NCBI GenBank assembly: GCA_949316495.1 | Contig: OX439004.1 | Span: 15,350,536-15,414,535, forward strand | Length of the DNA: 64,000 bases | DNA from: Amphiduros pacificus | Taxonomy: Eukaryota; Annelida; Polychaeta; Phyllodocida; Hesionidae | Direction: 5' to 3' | In this document: positions 38,992 to 51,500 of the stretch, in pieces | Layout: the number at the start of each line of letters is the position of its first letter | How positions within the stretch are numbered: position 1 is the first letter of the stretch | The notes under the pieces: model-generated | Databases searched by the model: none | Seen by the model: the letters and a program-made list of their open reading frames with translations, nothing else | Told to the model about the DNA's origin: nothing | Program-made: the position numbers and the translations under genes

Positions 38992-39289
38992 CCTGCCAAT
39001 CAGCTGTATTCAGTATCCAGGAAAATCATTGTTTTTCATTTTTTTGTGTATTTCTGTCTGAAATACATGCAACCCTCAACGTTTTCTTCAACGAGTGCAA
39101 TGTTTACGAATCTTTAAGTACATAAATCTATTCACAAGGGATGAATGTATCCACGCTGGATGTTGAATGTTCTCCACATTGACATAGTTAAGGATTTTTC
39201 TCAAATTCTCGAACTTTTTGTTCAGTAATCCAGGGTTCAAATGATGTTTAAAGGTAAATTTGAAATCCCTTCTCCATTATCAAAAAATT

Positions 39290-39340
39290 GCCGCCAAAAT
39301 ACAACAAGTGTATCGCAAACGATGAGTTGTGATTGGTTGA
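39290..39340 (-). promoter_or_regulatory. E2F-like site and CCAAT box upstream of DBF4
   Basis: On the minus strand, CCAAT lies at 39332-39336 and TTTTGGCGGC (E2F-like, TTTSSCGS) at 39290-39299, about 300-345 bp upstream of the DBF4 start codon. E2F control of the human DBF4/ASK gene has been reported, so the site fits an S-phase gene. A single match to a short motif is weak evidence. Confidence 0.45.
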
Positions 39341-39539
39341 AATTCAATGGATACAATAATTCATTTATTTTTATTTAACTTAAGATTCAATTATATTATA
39401 TATCTTATCGTTTCAAAAAATATTTTCCCTCGGAACACATACATCATTTTTTTATATCTAGCTTTTGGAGTGTTTTTTTTAACTAGGTCAATTTTAAGCA
39501 CGATTTGGACAACATTTAGAGTCATGTGACCCAATCTAT

Positions 39540-39670
39540 ATTTAACGGACCGCGTGGTCGGCCAGAGAATGTAAACATACCAGGCAGGCCAGGCTCAGGT
39601 GATGCGTGTTGGATTCAGAGGCTGGTGTCGCCGCGACAGAGAGAGGCTGGGCGCTGGGCGGCCGCGGGGA
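39540..39670. promoter_or_regulatory. GC-rich, CpG-containing block, probable shared promoter region of DBF4 and the dioxygenase
   Basis: This is the most GC-rich, CpG-rich stretch of the window (GGACCGCGTGGTCGGCC, GTCGCCGCGACAG, GGGCGGCCGCGGGG). It lies between the two divergent start codons, 550 bp from DBF4 and 480 bp from the dioxygenase. No TATA box was seen. Which gene or genes it serves is inference. Confidence 0.55.
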
Positions 39671-40149
39671 TGATTGGAATTAAATGAATATGGAAAAGAC
39701 TACTGGTATATGTAAAACCTTTGTTCCTGTTTACCAGATATGCAATATTGTGTGGATATTACATAACTGGTTGTCTGATTTCCTCACAAGGATTTACATA
39801 GTATAATTGTAATTAAGAACACTCGACGAGAATTCAATTTGACAAAGATGCACCAGAAAAAAAACACACGTGACATATATGTCAAGCGATAATTGAGTTA
39901 CACTGGTGGTTCCAATGTCAGGTTAAGGAAGTTCAGTAATTCCTCATGGAGTTTGTTCCACTCTATACAAAGTTTACAGCCTCCAGACACAAAACACTAA
40001 TCACCACAGTCTCTGACATACAGTTCTAGCTTGTTCAAAACAGAGTGGAAATTTAACTCTCACCAAAGTTTAGCGAGGACAACACAAGGACGAAGAAGTC
40101 GGCTAGAAAGGCACGGACTTTGGAAGGAAAAACTGGATTGGGAGTGAAG

Positions 40150-43100
40150 ATGAGAGCTGGATGTGGGTCTGAGGCTTGGTTGTTGTCTGGCAGGTATGTG
40201 GTGGTATCTCTATGCAGCATGGTGGTGGGCATGATGCTCTATCCCAGCCTGGAGATGATCACCACAATATTGTACCTCACAGACCCTCCCACTGCCATGC
40301 CTGAAAAGGACGTCGAATCCGCGCAACTGCCCGCTGAAAACGATGTCCATAATTCCATGAAGAAATTCATACCAACTTTCCAGAAACATTGGACTCCACA
40401 AGAGATTCAAGTTGATGGCAGGACAATTAAACCAGTACAGTTGCTGCCAAAGAAAGAGGTCAACAACACATCAGTGCGGTAAGTGTATTAATGTTAGACA
40501 GAAGAGGTCAACACATCAGTGCAGGAAATATAATAATGTTAGACAGAAGAGGTCAACACATCAGTACAGGAAATATAATAATGTTAGACAGAAGAGGTCA
40601 ACACATCAGTGCAGGAAATATAATAATGTTAGACAGAAGAGGTCAACACATCAGTGCAGGAAATATAATAATGTGAGACAGAAGAGGTCAACACATCAGT
40701 GCAGGAAATATAATAATGTTAGACAGAAGAGGTCAACACATCAGTACAGGAAATATAATAATGTTAGACAGAAGAGGTCAACACATCAGTGCAGGAAATA
40801 TAATAATGTTAGACAGAAGAGGTCAACACATCAGTGCAGGAAATATAATAATGTGAGACAGAAGAGGTCAACACATCAGTGCAGGAAATATAATAATGTT
40901 AGACAGAAGAGGTCAACACATCAGTGCGGTAAGTGTAATATGTAAGACAGGAGCTTTTCTTGTCATATGACAGCTTCTTAAATTTTTCAACAAATCAGTT
41001 GGTCTTTTATCTTTTCTTCATAATCAGTTGAAATTGGTTTCTTCATTTTTACAATCATTCAACCGTCAAAATATGTGAGAAATGGAATAGAAAGGTTCTT
41101 TTTTTCATGAATAAAGATTTGAAATAAATGCCATTCTCATAAGAATGTGTCACTCTAAGATTGAGTATACATGTTTGCCAACACACTGAATATGTCAAGA
41201 TTGAAAGGCATGATGCCAAGTTGAATACATTTTAAGGCATTAGTTTCCAGTTCAGAGACATAAAAGTTTGGCATTGATGAAAAGGTCAGATCAGATAACT
41301 GTCACTTGCAAATGCAATGAGACAAAATGCCAACAAAGCCATTAATAATACAATTGCTTCCACATTAATGACATAAATAATCATTTGTACCATGATTTTT
41401 TATTACTGCCTTTGACAGTGGTCTTCCTCAATGGCTAAAAGCAAAAAGACAACCACAAATGAAAGTTTGTGTCTTCAATGAAGGCTTTGTAAGATTTGCC
41501 CCCAAGCACCAACAACCCCAGGAGCAAGAGTAGAAAATGGGGTCAGTTGTAATAACAATCACTTGTTCTCAAACACTTTTTGTAATGTATGAGACAGGTC
41601 ACGTCACCCTTCTGGCTAATATACACATAATCCTATCTACAGGTACAGTCAGGTAAATATCCTATACCACCAAGCAAAAAGGGGAACTGCTTATTTGATT
41701 GGACAAATTAATCATTTAATATTGATCATCATGTGACAAACATGCTTATCTTAATACATGGCCCAATTCATAGATAAAATGTAAAAAGGGACCATCTTAT
41801 TCATGATCATTTTTTTCACCAATCCAAGTATTGTTTGCTCTTGCATCCTGAACATTCAGTTTATATTAGCTATGTAAAATTACTCCATAAATTAATATGG
41901 GGTTGCCAATTTTGAATGTTACAATAATTGAAATGTAAAAAAACAAAGACCTCTTTGTTTATATGATATAGATTATTCTTAGGAGAAATGTACATAATTT
42001 TGGGAAAAGGCTATTTTTACCAGAGATTAGAAGACATAAAGTTTAGAAGAGGGCATTGTCTGGCATTTTGTTTTCATCAATCAAGATCAAAATTACATTA
42101 AAGTCCCTTAGGACATCCACCAGCACACAATTTTACCTTGTGGAAAAGTTGATATATAAATATTCATATTTAACTCATGAGTATTCCTGTGAAATGAAGC
42201 ACACAAATCAGATTATAATATTGATACCATGTTATGTTTTTCATAGGCTTGCTCCCATTTCACGTCACTTGGCGCAATGCCACAGCACCAAAAATATACC
42301 TTGTACAAGACGATGAAAACATAAAAATCAGACTTATATATGTGTGTTCAGGTGTTTGTCAATAATTGTACCTATTCACAAAATATGAAAGGCCATTCAA
42401 CCCTAAAGACTTTTCCTGATTCTGAATTGACAATCTTGTAGTTTGAGTCAATGTTCTGTTAGGCACCATAACACCGCACTCCATAGCGCAAAATGTTAGT
42501 GAGTCATTTTTTTTATGAGGTATTGTTTTTAAGCATACTGCACTTCAAGACACTTCAGTCCAGCACGTTTCGGGATTAGCAATTTCAACTGTATTTTAAT
42601 GGAGCCCATATACTTGAATAAATGTGCCCAGTGGCCGGAGGTTGAACATGGGGCTCAAAAGGAAGTAACATGTCATGCAGTAAATGAGTTGTTTTAGTCA
42701 CAAGGATTATGTGGCCCCATGAAAACACTTTAACGTTAATGTCCTCTTCTGAATCAACCAAAGAAAAAAACAGTTAACAGCACAGTTTCATCTTGATCAC
42801 TAATGCATATCAAATGTGCACATAAAACATGATGAGGGGAGAAATGTTTGGTGATTGCTACATTGTGTGAGCAGCATTGTTCCTATACCATATGTTATAA
42901 ACATGCAAGTCCCATGTTTCAATGCAATTAAACCAGATACCATTGATGGAACATTGGAAATGCTACCATTATAAATATACATGTAGGTCTTATCAAATCA
43001 AGTTGGTAGTTACCATAATATGCAATTTATCAATAGATCAATACCAAAAGACATCACAACTTTCCCAGCCATGCTAGGCACATCATTGCACATGAAGTAC

Positions 43101-46100
43101 AATGTCAGTGCCCAATATTAATTTGTTATCTTTCATTATCTATTGAGTGGTCACATGCAGAACATAATATGCTTGACCTTTTTACACAAATTTTTTTTTC
43201 ACTGAAAATTAATAAACACACAAGCAGAAATGGGACAGACTCCCACCACACGAGGGGTGGGAGTGTGCACAAGATGTGGGAGTGTGCATGAGGGGTGGGA
43301 GTGTGCACAAAGGATTTGACAAGGGGTGGGAGACTGCACAAGGGGTAGGAGACTGCACAAAGGGTGGGAGACTGCTCAAGGGCTTGAAGAAAAAAAAGGT
43401 TAGAGTTGATAATGTAGGGTTAGAGTTGATAATGTAGGATTAAATACTTAGAGTCTCTCAGAGGGGTGGATGGGAAATTATGGCATTATGCTCTTATATC
43501 GACTGGATGAGTTGATGTCATGAATAATGGAACTTTTAGAGCAGATAATTAGGTTCTGCATGTGACAACTCAATAGATAATGCTATCAAAATAGATGAAT
43601 ATAGGTCCGTGACATTTTACTACATGGGTAATGATGTCACCACTTAAATGCATGAACCCTTACAAAGCATATTGTAAATAAGGCTAATCTTGTCATTTAA
43701 ATAAGCTAATATTACGTACCTTACCCATATCAGAGGAAAAGTGCATAAAGATTATGTAATACACGTGTTTAAAAAATACCTGGTACATTTGCTTCTGGAT
43801 ATTCAAAATACAATTTATGTTATCTGTTATATATTCCAGTAGTATTAGTCTCCCATAGTCACTTCTTAATTGAGATGATGCCTTGTTTATCCCAAATGTC
43901 TATTTACATCACTTTGACAAAATTAAAACATGGGAGGAAGCTCATTCGGATAACTAATAAGAATTGTCTTCGGTGCAAGAATGGAATTGTCTGAGAATGA
44001 TATTTGATAATGAATTGGAATGAGATTGATTTCAGAGTAGGAATGAGAATACCTCAAATAAAAATTGCCTTCAGGGTAAGAAATGCTTTGCCCGAGAATG
44101 AGATTGCCCACAGAGTAAGAATGCAATTACATATGAATAAGATGGGTTTAAGAGTAAGAATACAGATTGGCTCCGGAGTAGGAGTGAGATTGGCTCTGGA
44201 GTAGGAGTGAGATTGGCTCTGGAGTAGGAGTGCGATTGGTTCTGGAGTAGGAGTGAGATTGGCTCCGGAGTAGGAGTGAGATTGACTCCAGAGTAGGAAT
44301 GAGATTGACTCCAGAGTAGGAGTGAGATTGACTCCGGAGTAGGAGTGAGATTGGCTCCAGAGCAGGAGTGAGATTGGCTCCAGAGTAGGAGTGAGATTGA
44401 CTCCAGAGTAGGAGTGAGATTGACTCCGGAGTAGGAGTGAGATTGGCTCCAGAGCAGGAGTGAGATTGGCTCCAGAGTAGGAGTGAGATTGACTCCAGAG
44501 TAGGAGTGAGATTGGCTACAGAGTAGGAGTGAGATTGGCTCCACAGTAGGAGTGAGATTGGCTACAGAGTAGGAGTGAGATTGGCTCCAGAGTAGGAGTG
44601 AGATTGACTCCAGAGTAGGAGTGAGATTGACTCCGGAGTAGGAGTGAGATTGGCTCCAGAGCAGGAGTGAGATTGGCTACAGAGTAGGAGTGAGATTGGC
44701 TCCGGAGTAGGAGTGAGATTGGCTCCAGAGTAGGAGTGAGATTGGCTCCAGAGTAGGAATGAGATTGGCTCCAGAGCAGGAGTGAGATTGGCTACAGAGT
44801 AGTAGGAGTGAGATTGGCTCCAGAGTGGGAGTGAGATTGGCTCCAGAGTAGGAGTGAGATTGGCTACAGAGTAGGAGTGAGATTGGTTCCAGAGTGGGAG
44901 TGAGATTGGCTCCAGAGTGGGAGTGAGATTGGCTCCAGAGTAGGAGTGAGATTGGCTCCAGAGTAGAAGTGAGATTGGTTCCGGAGTAGGAGTGACACTG
45001 GTTCTGGAGTAGGAGTGAGATTGGCTCCAGAGTAGGAGTGAGATTGGTTCCAGAGTAGGAGTGAGATTGGCTCCAGAATAGGAGTGAGATTGGCTCCAGA
45101 GTAGGAGTGAGATTGGTTCCAGAGTAGGAGTGAGACTGGTTCCAGAGTAGGAGTGAGATTGGCTCCAGAGTAGGAGTGAGATTGGTTCCAGAGTAGGAGT
45201 GACACTGGTTCTGGAGTAGGAGTGAGATTGGCTCCAGAGTAGGAGTGAGATTGGTTCCAGAGTAGGAGTGAGATTGGCTCCAGAATAGGAGTGAGATTGG
45301 CTCCAGAGTAGGAGTGAGATTGGTTCCAGAGTAGGAGTGAGATTGGTTCCAGAGTAGGAGTGAGATTGGTTCCAGAATAGGAGTGAGTAGGAATTAGATT
45401 GACTTCAGAATAGAAATGAGGCTTTTAGATATAGATGGTCTACTTTCTCGGCTGGATGCCAGTTGGTTTTGCCGAGTCAACTTACAGAAGGAGATGATCT
45501 GTTTCACCCTCATATATTGCCAACTTGTTTCCCAACCTCTCATCATGCATTGTTATGTTGTCATCCTGGAAACAATGCTTGTGTATAGGTGCATGTATTC
45601 GTCAAAATGTGAGAGAGGTGATTGGAATGCACCCAATATTGTTAGGACTGCCTGCTTTATTGAGCACAGGAAATCGTTTCTATAATGATTATTTTGATTT
45701 ATATATCAGCAGGAATGAATATCAAAGCTTATTTCAGTTGCTTAGCTTAAACCTAATCATCATAGAGCTGATTAAAAAGTTAATAATTAATATAGGCATA
45801 TAAAACTTTTATTAAATTATTCAAAACAGTATTGTTTGTGAGATCTTACTGCAACATGGTAATAAATCATTAATTAAATTTGATAATCATGTCTCCTCAA
45901 AAATTTAGTTTCTAAATTAGTTTTTTACGTATAAAATCTGACCTTTCAAGAAATCAGTGCTAATCAGTGCTAATAACAATAATATGATAATATTATGCTG
46001 TCATCAGCTGGTTAAAAAACTCCAGGGTTGAGCATATATGAAAAGTCGGTCAAAATGTGCTTGTTAAACCTTCTTTTGACATTTTGAAGAAATAGCCACA

Positions 46101-48479
46101 GTTTTTGCATCAAAGCAAACATATATGCTCACTATCTCAAAAATGAGAATATTTGGGAACTATATGAATTTTATAGCAGTGTTGTATTTTCATAATGAGA
46201 ATATGTGATTAGATTGTCGTGGATGAGAGCTGATGTTGTGTTGGAAGTATTCCCATCATGCACTCTGGCATTAATACTCTATGCATGCATCAGTGCATCG
46301 TAATCATGAACATTGTTACATATCAATTTGCCGGTCAAGTGAATTGGAAAGATGCCACAACAGTATGTAGTTAGTTAGTAGTTAGCTACCATCTACCTAT
46401 ACATTATGTGCTGTCTACCATCTACCAATACATTATGTGCTGTCTACCATCTACCTATACATTATGTGCTGTCTACCATCTACCAATACATTATGTGCTG
46501 TCTACCATCTACCAATACATTATGTGCTGTCTACCATCTACCTATACATTATGTGCTGTCTACCATCTACCAATACATTATGTGCTGTCTACCATCTACC
46601 TATACATTATGTGCTGTCTACCATCTACCAATACATTATGTGCTGTCTACCATCTATCAAAACAATTTGTGCTGTCTACCATCTACCAATACATTATGTG
46701 CTGTCTACCATCTACTTATACATGGTCTCACCCCAGTAATTGAGGCCCCCTATTGCAGGGAGGATTAGACTTGCCGATTTCAAATTATCATAACTTCTTT
46801 AATAAAAATGTCAAGAGCTAAATCTAAGGCTCTACAATATTGTAAAATTCGCAAATTTTCATATAAAACCATAAAAAAGGCATGTCAAGCACGAAAATCT
46901 CAAGTTAAATGCATTAATAGGACATTTCTCACCAAAACACCTGCTGACAAATCATTACACGGCACTATTTTTCTCCATAAAAGCAAAGTTTCTTTCAAAC
47001 TTCATTTTTTTGCGTAATTTTAGAAAACCCTCGTCATAAACTGTCCAACTAAGCCAAACCTAAAGAATTTTCATCAATTTAGCACTGAAAAACGATCAAA
47101 CAAAGACAGAAATGAATTTTTTACAATGTACTACTTCTCTGCTTCTACTCGTAGGTATACATAATTACTGGGGTGAGACCATAATAGAGTAATGAAAAAA
47201 ATTAATCTTCCCTATTTTTTTCCTGGTGAATTGTGTTGATATAAGTAATATATCTGTGCAGTTTTAGCAATTTAACTTAAAAAGAAAAAAAGTTATGGCT
47301 GTTTAAACGTGGAGGGAATATCTGAAAAATGGCCGAAAAAGGACAATTTAAAAAAAAAAAAAAATCGGCCAATTTTTGGATTTTTTTTTTTTTTTTCGTG
47401 CTTGACCCCCATTTTTTATGATAAATTCTGAATCTGTATGCAATTACGAACGTTTTGATGTATTACACAGTTCTGGCGACATTTTACAAGTTACATTTAT
47501 TGAGGAGTAAACAGGCTGCATTTTTTAAGATTGGGGTCAAAAATGGAGAAAAGAGGTCTCCAGGAAAATCATGTTTTTTGACTGAGTTTGGAATGCTCTA
47601 ATTAAAAAAAATAATAATATAGGTGAGTCTTTGGTGTTCTAAATCAAGATTAATGTTTTACCTGTGTAAAAAGTAACTAAAAAAAATTCCTGAATTATTT
47701 GTTACCACCGTAACTAAGGAGACAAAACATCTTGTCATAATTCATCAAAATGCCCCAAAATGCCCCAAAATGCCAAAAATTTGGTAAACATGTCAGGATA
47801 ATTTTCTCATTAATTTTCCAAATATTTAAATTTATGAAAATAACAAATACTAAAACCTTTTTAATACATATCGTGACATTTTTAATCAATTTTGGCCCAA
47901 AAAAGATAAAAAAATATTTAATTTAACTTAATTCATATGCTCTACTATGGTCTCACCCCAGTAATTGAGGCCCCCTATTGCAGGGAGGATTAGACTTGCC
48001 GATTTCAAATTATCATAACTTCTTTAATAAAAATGTCAAGAGCTAAATCTAAGGCTCTACAATATTGTAAAATTCGCAAATTTTCATATAAAACCATAAA
48101 AAAGGCATGTCAAGCACGAAAATCTCAAGTTAAATGCATTAATAGGACATTTTAAAAAAAAAACGTTTTCTTGTTTCTCACCAAAACACCTGCTGACAAA
48201 TCATTACACGGCACTATTTTTCTCCATAAAAGCAAAGTTTCTTTCAAACTTCATTTTTTTTGCATAATTTTAAAAACCCTCGTCATAAACTGTCCAACTA
48301 AGCCAAACCTAAAGAATTTTCATCAATTTAGCACTGAAAAACGATCAAACAAAGACAGAAATGAATTTTTTACAATGTACTACTTCTCTGCTTCTACTCG
48401 TAGGTATACATAATTACTGGGGTGAGACCACATTATGTGCTGTCTATCTATACAGTATGTGTTGTTTACCATCAACCTA

Positions 48480-48571
<92 letters not shown>

Positions 48572-51500
48572 CATTTATTCGTACTCAAACCTCAATTAAG
48601 ATAAAGGTACAATATTACAATACATACATAAAATCATGGTTGTAAATAGTGAGAATTGACTAGATAAAAACAATACATCAATTAAGATGTACATCTGTAC
48701 TGTAATATCTATAAACTATGTGCTGTATACCTGTAAAATATGTACTATCTACCTAAACATTATGTGCTGTCAACCTAAACATGTGCTGTCTACCATCTAC
48801 ATTTACGTGATTATGTGCTCCCTACCTATACATGGACTAAACCTTTATTTCAATGTTAAAAGCTTGTTACACAGAAAATATTTATCTTTGGAAAAATGCC
48901 ATAATTTATAAGTTTTCAGAAAAACCTTGTATTGTAATAAGATCAAGGACATATTATTCAGGAATGTATGTCAGTTTTTTTTAATTCACTCAATGACACA
49001 TTATCACAAAGGAACATTTTTGTTTTAAAATATTGCTGTGTTGACACAATGTTGTGTTAAATGTTGAAATATAAGAGAAAGTCCCTGATTCAAAAGGGAA
49101 ATAGAAAAAAACTGTAACACTCTGAACTTGGATCCCGTAGTGGTTGAAGTGGGTGTGATGTGTTCATAAGTTGACTTCAATAAGTGGCGGCAACCTTTAC
49201 CTTTCTCTCCACACTCAGCTCCCATGTACAAACAGCAGCTGATGGGGCCCTTTGTTTCTGCTCATTGAATTATTGATTGCTAAATGTGTTTAATTGAGTG
49301 TTGGGGCAGACCACCTGGGAGATCTACCAGTCTCTTTTCCTTTATATCCACGCGACTATCCTTGTCATGTTTGGCAAATTTGAAACTTTTTCTTCATGAT
49401 AGGAAAAGGGGAAAGGTGAAGACAGTTTTAAAATAACTGGATGGCATTTGTAAAATAACTGGTTTTATTCAAATTTGATTCAAATATTTACATTTATATA
49501 ATATCTAACAATACTGACTGTAATATGGGCAATAATTACTTGAAGTTCATTTTTTAACATCAGAGTTATAAATACATATTCAAGTTGAAAGAAATCAATA
49601 CAAAATAACTGAATGAAATATGTACAGTTATATCCAGTAAGCAGTAATTAAATTCTTTAAAATGTGTGTTGTATCTGATCATGAAAGGTTTTGTATTTTG
49701 TAAATCACACTTAAAAACAATTTCACTTTATGTGAACTTCTTATGTTCAGAAATTAAGGATTTGATACTTTAAACATAAGCACTTTTAAACTTTAATGTG
49801 AAAGTGCTAAAGGCCTGCAAACCAGCTTAATATGAGTCTGTCAGAATGCATCAATCATGCAATGCATGCATGCATGCCCCGTGAACCCCACTGTGGCTTA
49901 TTTCTCTAAATAGCCTGAAAGATTAATTACCATAGTACCTTAGTATTTACCACTGTAGTCCGAGTGTACACCACTTTAGCCTTAGTACCTACCATACCTC
50001 AGAAACATATCACCATTCATTCAGTACACACCATCCCGACCCCACTGTACATCCAGTACATACCACCGTACCTCCAGTACATACCACCATCCCTCCAGTA
50101 CATGCCACCAAACCTCCAGTACATGCCACCAAACCTCCAGTACATGCTACCATCCCTCCAGTACATACCACCAAACCTCCAGTACATGCCACCAAACCTC
50201 CAGTACATGCCACCATCCCTCCAGTACATGCCACCATCCCTCCAGTACATGCCACCATCCCTCCAGTACATGCCACCAAACCTCCAGTACATGCCACCAA
50301 ACCTCCAGTACATGCCACCAAACCTCCAGTACATGCCACCATCCCTCCAGTACATACCACCAAACCTCCAGTACATGCCACCAAACCTCCAGTACATGCC
50401 ACCAAACCTCCAGTACATGCCACCAAACCTCCAGTACATGCCACCATCCCTCCAGTACATACCACCAAACCTCCAGTATATGCCACCAAACCTCCAGTAC
50501 ATGCCACCAAACCTCCAGTACATGCTACCATCCGTCCAGTACATACCACCATCCCTCCAGTACATGCCACCAAACCTCCAGTACATGCCACCAAACCTCC
50601 AGTACATACCACCAAACCTCCAGTACATGCTACCATCCCTCCAGTACATGCCACCAAACCTCCAGTATATGCCACCAAACCTCCAGTACATACCACCATC
50701 CCTCCAGTACATGCTACCAAACCTCCAGTACATGCCACCAAACGTCCAGTACATGCCACCATCCCTCCAGTACATGCCACCAAACCTCCAGTATATGCCA
50801 CCAAACCTCCAATACATGCTACCATCCCTCCAGTACATGCCACCATCCCTCCAGTACATGCCACCAAACCTCCAGTACATGCTACCATCCCTCCAGTACA
50901 TACCATCAAACCTCCAGTACATGCCACCAAACCTCCAGTACATCCAATTTGTGCCACTCTAGTGCCTTCAGGCTTGCCTAAAATACATTTTCTATTTGTG
51001 AACTTTTTATGCTTATTGTATACAGGTAATGATATATTTAATGAGAAACTATGCTCCCCAAAGTTGTTGGTCTATTTTATAAGGTTAAAACAGCCAATTA
51101 AAGTAGATGGAAATTAAAGAGGAGATAAGAGTGGTTTGTATGGCATGAACATAGGAATATTCCCATGTCTAACACTTAGCAATTAGTCCGATTAATATGG
51201 ACTCTTTGACCCCATAAGATCAAATATAAGATGTTGCTCTCCAGGTTCAGTTAAGCCTGGGTTGAGAGTATTTATAGAGACATAGCCAACCGTACCTTCT
51301 CAGTTGTCATGGTAACAGAACAACAAGCTTCTTGTTCTATAGCATTGATTAGCTCCCCAAGATTGTTTAATGACCCTCTTATTATTGTGTTGTGATTCAC
51401 CTGTATAAATCTTAACATATTTCAGTCTCTTCCAATATCATTCTTTATCTGCAGTCTAGCAAATAACAGTGTATATTTTTTAAAGTATACATGTTATGGA

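Noticed and set aside
40412-40945. 177-codon frame reading RSTHQCRKYNN repeats as an extended exon of the dioxygenase
   Set aside because: It is a different frame from the gene; the gene's own frame meets a stop directly at the donor, and exon 2 joins the 40478 border in correct phase.
44071-45205. Minus-strand open frames rich in Ser, Leu and Asn
   Set aside because: They are translations of the 23-bp minisatellite.
46724-48429. An LTR-type element, because two ~470-bp direct repeats flank a middle
   Set aside because: The repeats have inverted ends of their own, lack TG...CA termini, and there is no primer-binding site, polypurine tract or coding sequence; a DNA-element composite fits better.
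50010-50962. Open frames of 308-332 codons on both strands
   Set aside because: Pure consequence of a 21-bp tandem repeat without stop codons; no splice sites of fitting phase and no non-repeat coding sequence.
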